Of a DNA stretch of 64,000 nt, positions 42,968 through 52,419 are shown in pieces. Below the pieces are notes generated by a model that worked only from the letters and a program-made list of their open reading frames with translations, was not told where the DNA came from and searched no databases. Source of the DNA: Planctomycetaceae bacterium (GTDB lineage Bacteria; Planctomycetota; Phycisphaerae; SM23-33); the NCBI GenBank assembly GCA_021371965.1, contig JAJFVE010000091.1, forward strand, positions 14,820 to 78,819. The letters are read 5' to 3'. The translations under genes and the position numbers were made by a program. The stretch's first letter is position 1. Every line of letters starts with the position of its first letter.

Positions 42968-44090
42968 TGGCCGCTCCTTTCGCCGGGGCCATGCCGGCCA
43001 TCTCCTGCATCGCCAGGTTGGTTTGCCGCACCAGTTCGGAAACCTCCTGCGGGTTCAGGTCGGTCATCTCGACGATGATCTGGAACTTGCCGTTGTGCAG
43101 ATCGGTCACGCGTCGAACGATGCCGGGGGCCTGCATCCCGTATTCCTTGCGAAGCTGCATCGCCACGACCACGCGCTGCCCCATCAGCGGGTGCAGCGGC
43201 GACTCCATCACCACGCCCGGACCAGCGATCTCCGTCAACTCCGCGTCGACCATCCGCATCTCGCCCGGGACGCCGCCGTGAAACGACAGCGACCCGACTT
43301 TGGCCAGGCGGCGAAGCGGCACGCGCATGAACCGACGACGGTTGACGTAGCGCACCTGGCTGGTGTGCCCCAGCACCAGCTTGCCGTTGCGCACTGCCGT
43401 GATCGGCGCGGTGAACTCCCAGGCTGCCATGCCCTGGCAATATTGCAGCACGAGCGATTCGCCTGGGCGGGCGCTCATCTGCGGGTCGGGGCGCACGGCC
43501 ATCTCCATCGGATCGTTGATTTCAACGACGGCCTCGGCGCCCTCGATCTGCCCTCGATGAATCACCGACAGGCGGCTGCCGGCGGGGATGGCGCGGCTGG
43601 AGGGGATCTTGTTGTTCTCGCTGCGGGGGGCGTTGTCGAAGCACAGTTTGGTGCGCAGGGCCTGGATGATGTCGGCCAACTGCCCGCGGGCCTGCTCGTT
43701 CATCCCCTGGCAGCGGGGCAGGAGCATCATCGAGGCCACAGCATGGTCGAAGGCCTGGCTCATGGTGAAGACGGCCTCGGGATGGCGCAGGCCCGACAGT
43801 TGGGCCAGCGTCTCGATGAGCTGCCGTTCGGGCTCGTTGAGCCCGCTGCGGCGGGCGTTATCGTGGATCTTTCGCTTGGCGTTCCACGAGGCGATATAGC
43901 CGCGGTAGCTGATCAAGGCCACCGCGCAGAGCACCAGGCCTGTCAGCACGCAAAAGGCCACCCACCACAGGTCCACGTGGCGCGTGGTGGCGTACTCGTT
44001 GACGCCGGCCCAGCGCTCGTCGGGGGTCAGTCCCGCCGCGGCAGACAGCAGCGCCTGGCGTAGTGCGGTGATTGCATTCATCGGGCTCAC
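42960..44090 (-). CDS. Membrane protein with YcgR/PilZ-like domain
   Basis: This 376-residue protein has a membrane segment (about residues 40-62) and a helical region (90-150). A beta-rich C-terminal part follows, with VIHRGQIEGAEAVVEINDPM, RRRFMRVPLRR and an ELTEIAGPGVVM stretch. The layout is like YcgR: a flagellar-brake domain, then PilZ with an RxxxR element. The second PilZ motif (D/NxSxxG) is not well kept. It may sense c-di-GMP at the motor. GTG 44090 and ATG 44081 are both possible starts. It sits between flgE and flgF. Confidence 0.75.
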   Translation of the reverse strand: MSPMNAITALRQALLSAAAGLTPDERWAGVNEYATTRHVDLWWVAFCVLTGLVLCAVALISYRGYIASWNAKRKIHDNARRSGLNEPERQLIETLAQLSGLRHPEAVFTMSQAFDHAVASMMLLPRCQGMNEQARGQLADIIQALRTKLCFDNAPRSENNKIPSSRAIPAGSRLSVIHRGQIEGAEAVVEINDPMEMAVRPDPQMSARPGESLVLQYCQGMAAWEFTAPITAVRNGKLVLGHTSQVRYVNRRRFMRVPLRRLAKVGSLSFHGGVPGEMRMVDAELTEIAGPGVVMESPLHPLMGQRVVVAMQLRKEYGMQAPGIVRRVTDLHNGKFQIIVEMTDLNPQEVSELVRQTNLAMQEMAGMAPAKGAANG

Positions 44091-46124
44091 TCAGCGGGTC
44101 AGGTTGGTCAGTTCCTGGAGCATCTCGTTGGCGGCCTTGATGGTCCGGGCGTTGGCCTGGAACCCGTTCTGGGCCTGGATGAGGTTGACGAACTCGGTGG
44201 CCACGTCGACGTTGGACTGCTCCATCGATCCGCCGCGGATGGCGCCGGCGCTGCCGGACATCGCCTTGGTCGCCACGGGATCGCCGGAGTTGGCCGAAAC
44301 CTCGAAGTAGTTGTTGCCCACCGACGCCAGACCGGCGGGGTTCTGAAACGTGGCGATCCTCAAGGCCGCCAGGTCGCGCCGCGCGCCATTGGTAAACACG
44401 CCCACCAGCACGCCCTCGCGCGTCACCGAGATGTTGCTCAACCACCCGGCGGCGTAGCCGTCCTGCCCGCTGGGGGCTACCGTGCTGCTGCCGCCGAACT
44501 GGCTGAGCCCGTCGAACTCGCCGATGGTGCCCAGGTTGATGTTCAGCGTGCGGATGTTGCTCGGGTCGTTCGCGAAGGTCACCTTGAAGGTGGACGAGTC
44601 GGCCGCGCTGACCCCGCCGAAGCTGCCGTCGGCCAGGAAGGTGATCCCGTTGATCCGCCGGTCCTGGAGGCTGACGTCGCCGCCCAGGCTGGTCACGACC
44701 AGGTCCCAGGTATTCGAGGTGTCGGTTCGCACGAAGGCCGCCGACATCACGTGGCTGATACCCTGGCTGTCGTAGATCTCCATGTTGGTGTTGCGGATGG
44801 CGTTGCCGCCGGCAGACAGCAGCGTGAAGTACTGGGGCAACTCGAAGGTGGCGCCGGTGCAACTGAGGGACAGGTCGGTCTGGCTGTAGCCGGCCGAGAC
44901 GTCACTCATTCGTATCTCGCCGTTGGACATCGAGGCCACCGACCATCGGTCGGTCGGGTTGTTGGGGTCGGCGAAGGCGTTGGTCACGGCATTGAGCAGG
45001 TCGCCGATGGTGCTGCCGTCGCCGCCGGTGGTCAGGCGGTTGAACGACGCGGGCAGCGTGAACTCGCCTTCGCCGTTGTACGTGATGCTCATGGTCGTCT
45101 CGCTGGCGCCGGCGGCGTCGTCGGTCAGCAGGATCTTGCCATCGGCCAGCGTGGCGGTCGCGCCGCTGTAGGCGGCGTTGATCTCGCCCAGCAGCGTCGT
45201 CATCGTGTCGCCGGCGTGATAGGCGTACGTGCGGCTGATCGCCGTGCCGTCGGCGTCGGTGCCGGAAATGGTGAACGTCTCGTCGTCGGCGAGGGTGTCG
45301 GCCTGGTCAAGGGCGGACAAGGCGGTGCCGCCCACCGCCGCCACGCCGGCGGCCGTGTAGCCCACCAGAGAGGACAACTGGTTCGTCGTCGGCCCGACGG
45401 TAGTGGTGAAGGTGCTGCTGACGGACGTGCCGTCGCGCCGCGTGCCGGTGATCGAGATCGTGTCGCCGGTAGACAGCCCGGTCACCTGGTCGACCTGGGC
45501 CAGGAGCGTGTCGGCCGAAATCACCGCGCCGTCCTTGGTGTACTGGAGGCCGCTGGTGAGGATGTTGGCCGAGGCGTCGGATTCTTCGGCCGAGAGGTTT
45601 CCGGTGTAGCTGATCGATTCGGTCTGATTGGCGGGAAGGGCCACGTCGTACGGAATGCGGATGTCGTTGCTGGCGGCGTTCTGGAACCCGTCGGCCACGC
45701 CTTCTGAACCGATGCGCTGCACGCGATTGCCGGTGCCCGGGTCGACGAGGTAGAACTGCGAGTCGACCGCGAAACCGCCCACGCGCGTATAGACCAGGCG
45801 CGAGCCGTCGCTGAGGGCGAAGTAGCCCGAGCCTTCGATCGCCATGTCCAGCGGCTGACCAGTGCTGATCAGTGAGCCCTGGCTCATGTTGCGGTCGATG
45901 CTGGCCACCTGCACGCCGCTGCCAACCTGCATCGGATTGGTGCCGCCGGTGGTGGCCGAGGGCTGGCCGGCTTCCTGCAGCGTCTGGCTGAGCAGCTCGG
46001 CGAACGTCACGCGGCTGGCCTTGAAGGCGCTGGTGTTGACGTTGGCCAGGTTGTTGCCCGCCACGTCGAGCATGCGCTGGTGGGCCTGGAGTCCGGAAAT
46101 TCCCGACAGTAGCGAATTACTCAT
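44091..46124 (-). CDS. flgE: Flagellar hook protein FlgE
   Basis: This 677-residue hook protein is longer than enteric FlgE (about 400). It has GLQAHQRMLDVAGNNLANVN at the start, GSGYFALSDGSRLVYTRVGG, and a C-terminus with QSNVDVATEFVNLIQAQNGF and ARTIKAANEMLQELTNL. The extra length lies in a central beta-rich insert (about residues 160-430). GAGGTGA precedes the ATG. Confidence 0.96.
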   Translation of the reverse strand: MSNSLLSGISGLQAHQRMLDVAGNNLANVNTSAFKASRVTFAELLSQTLQEAGQPSATTGGTNPMQVGSGVQVASIDRNMSQGSLISTGQPLDMAIEGSGYFALSDGSRLVYTRVGGFAVDSQFYLVDPGTGNRVQRIGSEGVADGFQNAASNDIRIPYDVALPANQTESISYTGNLSAEESDASANILTSGLQYTKDGAVISADTLLAQVDQVTGLSTGDTISITGTRRDGTSVSSTFTTTVGPTTNQLSSLVGYTAAGVAAVGGTALSALDQADTLADDETFTISGTDADGTAISRTYAYHAGDTMTTLLGEINAAYSGATATLADGKILLTDDAAGASETTMSITYNGEGEFTLPASFNRLTTGGDGSTIGDLLNAVTNAFADPNNPTDRWSVASMSNGEIRMSDVSAGYSQTDLSLSCTGATFELPQYFTLLSAGGNAIRNTNMEIYDSQGISHVMSAAFVRTDTSNTWDLVVTSLGGDVSLQDRRINGITFLADGSFGGVSAADSSTFKVTFANDPSNIRTLNINLGTIGEFDGLSQFGGSSTVAPSGQDGYAAGWLSNISVTREGVLVGVFTNGARRDLAALRIATFQNPAGLASVGNNYFEVSANSGDPVATKAMSGSAGAIRGGSMEQSNVDVATEFVNLIQAQNGFQANARTIKAANEMLQELTNLTR

Positions 46125-46139
46125 CGTTCACCTCGTGCG

Positions 46140-46508
46140 TTAGTCTGCAATGGCCTGGATCCGATCCAGCGTGAGGGTTACCTGCCCGGCCTGCACCACC
46201 GCCTCGCCGCCGACGACGCCGGCGCCCGTGACGCGGGCCCAAGTGGCCGTGTCCGCCCCTTCGGGCAGATACGCCACGCTCTTGCCGATCAAGGCGGTGG
46301 CCTGCGAAAGCTGTTGCGACGAGAGCACCTTGGCGAAGGTGCTGTTCATCGATTCCATCTGCTGCAGTTGCGAAAGCTGGGCGAGCTGGCTGGCCATCTG
46401 ATCGTTGTTCATCGGCTCCAGCGGATTCTGGTTCTGCAACTGCGTCACCAGCAGCTTCATGTAGTTCGCTTGTATGGTGCTGGCATCTTGTATCGCGGTT
46501 GTGGCCAT
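46140..46508 (-). CDS. flgD: Short hook-capping protein FlgD
   Basis: This 122-residue protein has the FlgD N-terminal core (ANYMKLLVTQLQNQNPLEPM, NDQMASQLAQLSQLQQMESM). It stops soon after IGKSVAYLP and lacks the Ig-like and Tudor-like domains of longer FlgD. Short FlgD forms occur in several phyla. AGGAA precedes ATG 46508. It lies between fliK and flgE. Confidence 0.93.
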   Translation of the reverse strand: MATTAIQDASTIQANYMKLLVTQLQNQNPLEPMNNDQMASQLAQLSQLQQMESMNSTFAKVLSSQQLSQATALIGKSVAYLPEGADTATWARVTGAGVVGGEAVVQAGQVTLTLDRIQAIAD

Positions 46509-46516
46509 GGGCGTTC

Positions 46517-48139
46517 CTATATCCAGAGGTTGACGGACCCGTCGCTGACACTGATGCGGGCGGCCGCGGCGGCTGAGACTTCCGGCTCCGGCGCCTGTTC
46601 GACGCCGACAGGGCCGCCCTGCGCGCTCGCCCACCCGCCCTGCTGCGAGGCCGACTGCTGCCAGCCGTTGTGCCCGCCGCTGAACTGCCAGGCGGATGAG
46701 CCGCTGCCGGCGTCGCCGCTGAGGCGCAGTTCGATCTGCCGCACGTTGAGGCCCGTCGAGGCCAGGCGGTCGATCAGGCTGGGCGTCTCCTGGCGAAGCT
46801 GGTCGAGCGTGGCGGGGTTGTTCACCTCCACCACGCCGCGGATCTCGCTGCCCCGCGCGTGGAGCGACAGGTGGATCGACCCCAGCTCCGGCGGGTCCAG
46901 CGCCACCGAAACCCGCTGCGAAGAAAACCGGTGCTCCACAACGGCGGCCGCCACCTGCTGCCCCGGCGGCGCCATCACGGCGGCGGCCTGCTGCGATGTC
47001 GTCGCCGCGATAGTCGCAACCGGCGCAGGCGCCGCAGCGGCAGGATGCACGGTTTGCGTGACGGCAACACCTGCAGTATCGGACAGGCGCGCGGCGGCGC
47101 GCGGGGCGATTGACTCAGCGAGCTTTTCGACAGCGGCCGGTGCAGTTGCCGGTTTGTCCGTCGGCTCGACGGAAGCCCCCTGCCGTTCCGCCTGTACACC
47201 GAGGTCCCGCGTGCGGAGGGTTCCTCTGCCTGGGGAAGCCTTTGGCGTCTCCTGCGGTCTTGGGCCTTTCTCTTCTTGCGGGGCGGCGACCTGGGCAGGC
47301 AGGGCCTGCTTCTGGAGGGCCGGGGGAGCGCTCGGCGCCGTCGCGGAACCGTTCTCAGGTGCAACTCTGAGACCCGCCTCCAGCGCCGTTGCCGGCGGCT
47401 TGACATCGATTGGAAGGTCCGCTGTGGTCTCTTGGGCGATCGGGCGCTGCGTCTTTGCGACCTGGGGCCCTGCCGGCGCGACCGGCGTGACCGGCGCAGT
47501 TTCCACCTCAGCGACTGGAGTTCGACCCAGACGTTGCTCGGGAAGCGCAGCTGGCAGGTCGATGGCGAGAGCCGGCATCTCAGCCGGTGATAGATCTTGC
47601 GGTAGGACCGCGGGCGGCAGCACGGGTGCGGCAACGGCAGACTGTGGCGCGACGACTTGCGGCCGCGCCGCCGCTTCACCGCTGGCTACGCCTGCAAGCC
47701 CGGCGTTGCCTTGAATGCGGGCCAGCAGCGTCTGGAACGCCGTTTCGGGCAGGGCAGCGGCGACGGGAGTGGGTGTCAGGGCGGCGGCGTTTTCCCTGGT
47801 GGCCGCCTCCCTGCGCAGCGGGGGAGACTTCGCGTTGGAGCCTCCGGCGCCTTTGGCGCCGTCAAGACGCCCGTCGCCGGGCAGATCGTCCGTCTGCGGC
47901 TGGCCCGTCGGCTCGCGTTGAGACAGGTCCCCCTGGAGGGTATGGCTCTGATCGGCTTGGGACTCGGCGCGCGCGGTTCGCCCGCCGGTGACGGCCGGCT
48001 TGGCCGTCATCTGGCCGAGATTGCTCATCAACAAGTTGGCGATAGTCATTCCACAAGGCTCCAATGCGCCGTCGATCCGCTGTTGCAACTGGTGTGCCAA
48101 AGAACCCGATAGGACGTGAACCGCCGTAGGCATGGACAT
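46517..48139 (-). CDS. fliK: Hook-length control protein FliK
   Basis: This 540-residue protein has a long Pro/Ala/Gln-rich disordered part (about 1-400) and a C-terminal FliK domain. That domain contains VALDPPELGSIHLSLHARGS followed by VVEVNNPATLDQLRQE and TGLNVRQIELRLSGD. FliK measures the hook and triggers the FlhB switch. It is the first gene of the cluster. The true start may be ATG 48049 (MTIANLL). Neither site has an obvious ribosome site. Confidence 0.9.
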   Translation of the reverse strand: MSMPTAVHVLSGSLAHQLQQRIDGALEPCGMTIANLLMSNLGQMTAKPAVTGGRTARAESQADQSHTLQGDLSQREPTGQPQTDDLPGDGRLDGAKGAGGSNAKSPPLRREAATRENAAALTPTPVAAALPETAFQTLLARIQGNAGLAGVASGEAAARPQVVAPQSAVAAPVLPPAVLPQDLSPAEMPALAIDLPAALPEQRLGRTPVAEVETAPVTPVAPAGPQVAKTQRPIAQETTADLPIDVKPPATALEAGLRVAPENGSATAPSAPPALQKQALPAQVAAPQEEKGPRPQETPKASPGRGTLRTRDLGVQAERQGASVEPTDKPATAPAAVEKLAESIAPRAAARLSDTAGVAVTQTVHPAAAAPAPVATIAATTSQQAAAVMAPPGQQVAAAVVEHRFSSQRVSVALDPPELGSIHLSLHARGSEIRGVVEVNNPATLDQLRQETPSLIDRLASTGLNVRQIELRLSGDAGSGSSAWQFSGGHNGWQQSASQQGGWASAQGGPVGVEQAPEPEVSAAAAARISVSDGSVNLWI

Positions 48140-48312
48140 TATCCCGAGGATCGGGAGTGTAGGACTTGTCGCCCCGTCGACCGCACCGGCCCCGAACCGG
48201 CAGGGTCTTCCGGTTGGCGGAAGGTTCTTCCGCCCGTCAGAGGCGATGCATCACCTCGCGCCGATCAGCCGTCCCCAGCGGCGTTCCCGCGGACGAGGCG
48301 TCCGCGACACGG
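48140..48312. other. Spacer between the URO-D gene and fliK, with hairpins
   Basis: Three perfect stem-loops lie here: gcggacg-agg-cgtccgc (48289-48305), ggcggaag-gtt-cttccgcc (48216-48234) and tcccga-gga-tcggga (48142-48156). None is followed by a T-run, so they are at most weak terminators of the upstream gene. No sigma-54 or sigma-28 site was recognised for fliK. Confidence 0.5.
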
Positions 48313-49341
48313 CTATGCTTGCTGATTGGTAAACGCCTCCAGCGCCGCCACGGCGTTGGCGGTGGGCGTCTCGCTCTGCAGGCTCTTGGCGGCCGCGAGT
48401 ATGTACCCGCCGCCGGCGCCCATTTCGCGGCAGAGGCGACGGACCTCGGCTGTGACCTGATCGGGCGTTCCGAAGGGCATGGTGCTCTGGCTGCCCAGGC
48501 AGCCCCAGAACGTCATCTTGTCCCCCCAGCGTTTCTTGAGGGCGTAGGGGTTCATGCCGCGAGCTTCCGGCTGGCAGCTTTCCAGCACGTCCAGGCCGAT
48601 CTCCACCAGGTCGTCCATGATGTCGACGATGCTGCCGCAGCAGTGCGTGAAGACCTTCTTGCCGTGGCTGTGCACGCGGTCGTAGATGCGAGCCCAGCGC
48701 GGCTTCATGAACCGCCGCCAGCGGTCCGGGCCGATGATCACGCCGCGCTGGTCGCCCCAGTCGTCGCCGAAGAGGATGCCGTCCACCGGCAGCGTGCAGG
48801 TGTGGTCGACGAAGTCCAGGTATAGCAGCGTGATCCGCTCGAGCAGCTCCTCGTAGAAATCCTCCTCGGCTGCGCAGTCCATCAGGATGTTCTCGAACCC
48901 GCGCAGGCCCCAGCTCGTTTCCATCAGCCCCCACCAGATGCAGCCCAGCGTGTAGCGGTCGGTATTGGCCAGGCAGTCGGCGCGGATCGACGCCAGGTCG
49001 GCGTCCTTGACGTAGAAATGCTCGGGGCGTGGCCAATCGAAGCCTTCAAAGGACGGTCGCGACATGGCGGGCTTTTCCAGATGCATGGGCGTGCCCATTT
49101 TCCAGATCGAGCCGAACAGATCGCGGCTGAGCCCTTGTGCCGGATCGCCGATGGGGTCCTTGTGCATGTAGTCGACGGCATAGGTGTACAGGAAGTAGTT
49201 CTTCAATCGCTGGCGCCACTGGGGCGATCCGAAATGCTCATCCATCCGCCGCGCGACGGGCTCGTCGATGGAAAGCAGATACGGCACGGGGCGCACTTCG
49301 CGATGATCGACAACGGCGGCGATGGTTTCTTTGGGCGTCAT
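48313..49341 (-). CDS. Uroporphyrinogen decarboxylase-family protein
   Basis: This 342-residue TIM-barrel protein belongs to the URO-D/MtaA group. Features include GILFGDDWGDQRGVIIGPDR, KKVFTHCCGSIVDIMDDLVE and GLDVLESCQPEARGMNPY. Members of this branch without haem genes nearby are usually corrinoid- or demethylation-linked methyltransferases rather than haem enzymes. The substrate is unknown. The HCCG around the barrel end could bind zinc. ATG 49341 is used; an ATG 9 nt upstream is possible. Confidence 0.85.
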   Translation of the reverse strand: MTPKETIAAVVDHREVRPVPYLLSIDEPVARRMDEHFGSPQWRQRLKNYFLYTYAVDYMHKDPIGDPAQGLSRDLFGSIWKMGTPMHLEKPAMSRPSFEGFDWPRPEHFYVKDADLASIRADCLANTDRYTLGCIWWGLMETSWGLRGFENILMDCAAEEDFYEELLERITLLYLDFVDHTCTLPVDGILFGDDWGDQRGVIIGPDRWRRFMKPRWARIYDRVHSHGKKVFTHCCGSIVDIMDDLVEIGLDVLESCQPEARGMNPYALKKRWGDKMTFWGCLGSQSTMPFGTPDQVTAEVRRLCREMGAGGGYILAAAKSLQSETPTANAVAALEAFTNQQA

Positions 49342-49367
49342 GTGCGGCACTCCTGGCTTATCTCATT

Positions 49368-49396
49368 GTCATATCCGTCACCCGGAGCAAGGTCAA
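49368..49396 (-). promoter_or_regulatory. Housekeeping promoter of the URO-D gene
   Basis: On the minus strand TTGACC (49391-49396) and TATGAC (49368-49373) are 17 nt apart, a good sigma-70-type pair. It sits 27 nt before the start, in the divergent spacer shared with the sulfatase-fold gene. Confidence 0.5.
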
Positions 49397-49461
49397 GTCG
49401 CGGCCGGGCCGGACATCGTGACGGCTTGCTCGCAGTAAGTGGATACTATATCCTCCCCCGC

Positions 49462-50829
49462 ATGAACACACGGCCGAACATCATCGTCGTCATGCTCGAT
49501 TCGTTTCGGCAGGATCACGTCAGCGCGTATGGGTGGGACAACTGCCCGCTCAAGACGCCCTCGCTCGACGCGTTGGCGGCCCAGGCCGTCATGTTCGACA
49601 ACGTCTATCCCGAGAACCTGCCGACGATCCCCGTGCGCACCGACTTGTTCACCGGCCAAAGTTCGCTGACCAATCGCCCCTGGCAAGCGCTGTCGGCTAC
49701 TGACGTGACTTTGACTCAGATTCTGCGAAAGGCGGGCTACTTCACGGCGATGGTGGCCGACACATACCACTACTTCAAGCCGGATATGAACTTTCACAGG
49801 GCGATGGACGTCTTCCACTGGATTCGCGGCGCCGAGTACGACGGCTGCGGCACCGGGCCGCTGCGGCAGTTCCGCCTGGAAGACCACGTCACGCCGGGGA
49901 TGAACAAGGGCTGGCACATGAACGTTCTGGCCGCCCTGCGCAACCTCGAAGGGCGCAGCGAGCCCGAAGACTTCCTGTGCTACCAGACGATGAGCAAGTC
50001 GCTGGAGGTTCTCGACCAGTCGCGTCGCCAGGACAAGCCCGCATTTCTCTGGATCGACACGTTCCAGCCTCACGAGCCCTGGTGCCCGCCGGCGAAGTTC
50101 GACACCTTCGGCGACTGCAATTACCGCGGCCCCAAGATCGTCTTGCCGCCGGGTGGAGCGGCTGACAAATGGGGCACGGTCGAGCAGATCCGCCGCACGC
50201 AAAGCCTCTACGCCGGCGAGATGGCATACGTCGACTGGTGCCTGGGCACATTCTTCGACGGGCTGAAGCAGATGGGCTACTTCGAGAACTCCATCGTCGT
50301 GGTGCTGTCCGATCACGGCCATCCGCTGGCCGACCACGGCAAGTTCCTCAAAGGCCCCGACCGCATGTACAACGAGCTATTGAAGGTGCCGTTCATCGTG
50401 CGGCTGCCCGGCGGGCAGTACGGCGGCAGGCGCAGCAGTGCGCTGGGACGCTTTCCCGACCTGGCGCCGACGTTGCTCGATCTGGCCGGATTGGGAGGCG
50501 ACACGCCGGGCATGGCGGGGCGAAGCCTGCGCGGGCCCATCGAGGGCAAGGGGACCTCGCCGTATGCCGCGACGATCAGCGGATTCTTCGGCGGCATCGA
50601 CCGCTGCATCCGCAACGAGCAATACAGCTACGTCGTGCGCCCGCAAGGGCAGAGCGACGAGTTCTACGACCTGCAGGCCGACTGCCACGAGCGAACCAAT
50701 CTCATCGATCAGCGACGCGACGCAGCGGAGGCGCTGTCTTCGCAGTTCGGCCCATCATATTTCAACCAATACCGCCCTTACCGCGGCGTGCAGGGCTCGT
50801 CGGAAGTCCAGCACACGTCGCTGGAATAG
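49462..50829 (+). CDS. Sulfatase-fold hydrolase with Thr at the nucleophile position
   Basis: This 455-residue protein of the alkaline-phosphatase superfamily begins RPNIIVVMLDSFRQDH and has VVVLSDHGHPLADHG later. The sulfatase active-site motif C/S-x-P-x-R is TIPVR (about residues 54-58), so Thr stands where formylglycine forms. The metal-binding start is LDS rather than DD. Thr nucleophiles are known in phosphodiesterases and phosphotransferases of this superfamily. It is therefore probably not a sulfatase. No signal peptide is present. The ATG at 49462 is chosen from the conserved start of the fold. Confidence 0.85.
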   Translation: MNTRPNIIVVMLDSFRQDHVSAYGWDNCPLKTPSLDALAAQAVMFDNVYPENLPTIPVRTDLFTGQSSLTNRPWQALSATDVTLTQILRKAGYFTAMVADTYHYFKPDMNFHRAMDVFHWIRGAEYDGCGTGPLRQFRLEDHVTPGMNKGWHMNVLAALRNLEGRSEPEDFLCYQTMSKSLEVLDQSRRQDKPAFLWIDTFQPHEPWCPPAKFDTFGDCNYRGPKIVLPPGGAADKWGTVEQIRRTQSLYAGEMAYVDWCLGTFFDGLKQMGYFENSIVVVLSDHGHPLADHGKFLKGPDRMYNELLKVPFIVRLPGGQYGGRRSSALGRFPDLAPTLLDLAGLGGDTPGMAGRSLRGPIEGKGTSPYAATISGFFGGIDRCIRNEQYSYVVRPQGQSDEFYDLQADCHERTNLIDQRRDAAEALSSQFGPSYFNQYRPYRGVQGSSEVQHTSLE

Positions 50830-50897
50830 CAGATCGCCTGCCGCGCGGCCGGCGGCGATTCCTGCGGCAAGGCGATTCCCAGCCCGGCGGCGCGGGT

Positions 50898-50903
50898 TAT
50901 AAT
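50898..50903 (+). promoter_or_regulatory. TATAAT -10 element before the zinc-ribbon/GYF gene
   Basis: A perfect TATAAT sits in the context GGTTATAATG, 43 nt before the start codon. No -35 hexamer is recognisable 17 nt upstream. The same 10-mer precedes the PGPGW-like gene at 53968-53977. Confidence 0.45.
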
Positions 50904-50946
50904 GCCTGCGAACTTGGGCCCGTCGTTGCCAAAAAGGAATGTCGCC

Positions 50947-52395
50947 ATGCTTTCTGTCACGTGTCCCTCATGTGGAGCGGCGTTGAAAGTCCCGGATACC
51001 ATGGCCGGCAAGAAGGGCAAGTGCCCTAAATGCCATGGATCGATTCCCCTGTCCGACATCCTGCCCGCCCCGGCCAGCCAACTGGAAGTGTTCTCCGAAT
51101 CGCCCGCCGACCCCGCGCCTGCTCCGGCGGAGGCAGCGACCTCGCAGGAATGGTACTACTCCGCCGATGGGCAGGAGTTCGGCCCGGTGTCGCTGAAGGA
51201 GCTGGAGGCCCTGATCGAACAAGGGCGGCTCAAGAGCGAACACTTCCTCTGGAAAGAAGGCATGGCCGAGTGGGCGGCCGTGTCAAGCGTGCCCGAGCTG
51301 GGCGCCTCTGTCGTCGATCGTCCGGCCGAGCCGCCTGCAGCACCGCAGGAGCGGGCGGCGGATCCGCTGTCGTCGCTGGCAGCAGCGACTGAAGCACCGT
51401 CGGAGGCGCCGGTTCCTCCCGCCGCGGCGGACGTGCCGGTCGCACCGGCCCCGGCGCCGATACGGGCGGCTGCGCCGGCGCCGGCGAGCGCGGGCGGTCG
51501 CCCCGCTATATCCAGCGCCGGGCTGTCCGGCTTTGGCGACGCATTCTCCGGATACATCGAAGCCGCCGAGCAACTGTTTAAGCACCCCATCCGGCTGGTG
51601 CTGGTCACGATCGTGTACATGCTGCTGTCGTACCTGGCCTTTCACAGCGTGGTGGGCATCATTCTCTTTCCCGTTTTCGTGATGGGGTACGTCACGAGCG
51701 TCATGGGCACGGTCAGAGGCGACACGCCGCCGCTGGCCGACTTCATCGCCTTCATGCGGCACGGCTGGGACAGCCTGTGGCACCTGATGATGCTCCTGGC
51801 GGCATTCTTCGTCACGGTGGCGACGGTGCTGGCGCCGGTGGTCCTGCTGGTGCTGGCGCTGTACGTGCTGCTCTCGACGGTGGGCATCCTGTCCGGATCG
51901 AGCGGGTTGGCCGACTTGCTGAACTCCCCCGACCGTGCCGTCCATCGCCTCCTGAGCGAAACCTCAGCCGGGGACGGAACCGTCAGCTTCCTGGTGTCAC
52001 AGCTCATCCTCGCCGCCGTGATCGTGATCGTCGCAACGCCCCTGGCTGCGGGAATGATCCTCTGCTTCTCGCTGGCGATGGACGTAGCCTCGACGCCACC
52101 GCCGGCGGACAAGTTCAACCTCGTCTACGACGCCTTCAAGCGGATGTTTGCGGTCGCAACGCGGCACTGGGCGCTGCTGCTGTCGTGCGGGGTGCTGATC
52201 TCTTCAGGCCTCGTGCTGGCCGTAGCGGCGCCGATGCTGCTGAGCTACGGCATGGCCAAGGCCGAGCTGATGCGCCTGGCGGCATGGTGCGTCATGGTGC
52301 TGCTGCCTGTGCTCGCGCTGGCGTACCTGCTTCATGCGAACGCTTTCGCCGCGCTGACCAGCGCGAAAATCCGCGCCAAGTTCACCGCCGAATAA
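50947..52395 (+). CDS. Zinc-ribbon and GYF-domain membrane protein
   Basis: This 482-residue protein has an N-terminal zinc ribbon (CPSC at about 6-9 and CPKC at about 26-29). A GYF_2-like domain follows (about 62-112, WYYSADGQEFGPVSLKELE with FLWKEGMAEWAAV), then a Pro/Ala linker and a C-terminal membrane domain of about six segments. Such proteins are frequent in planctomycetes and their role is unknown. AAGGA lies 9 nt before ATG 50947; an in-frame ATG at 50902 falls inside the promoter and is rejected. Confidence 0.82.
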   Translation: MLSVTCPSCGAALKVPDTMAGKKGKCPKCHGSIPLSDILPAPASQLEVFSESPADPAPAPAEAATSQEWYYSADGQEFGPVSLKELEALIEQGRLKSEHFLWKEGMAEWAAVSSVPELGASVVDRPAEPPAAPQERAADPLSSLAAATEAPSEAPVPPAAADVPVAPAPAPIRAAAPAPASAGGRPAISSAGLSGFGDAFSGYIEAAEQLFKHPIRLVLVTIVYMLLSYLAFHSVVGIILFPVFVMGYVTSVMGTVRGDTPPLADFIAFMRHGWDSLWHLMMLLAAFFVTVATVLAPVVLLVLALYVLLSTVGILSGSSGLADLLNSPDRAVHRLLSETSAGDGTVSFLVSQLILAAVIVIVATPLAAGMILCFSLAMDVASTPPPADKFNLVYDAFKRMFAVATRHWALLLSCGVLISSGLVLAVAAPMLLSYGMAKAELMRLAAWCVMVLLPVLALAYLLHANAFAALTSAKIRAKFTAE

Positions 52396-52419
52396 CCTTA
52401 CTAAAGACGGAGATAAGCC

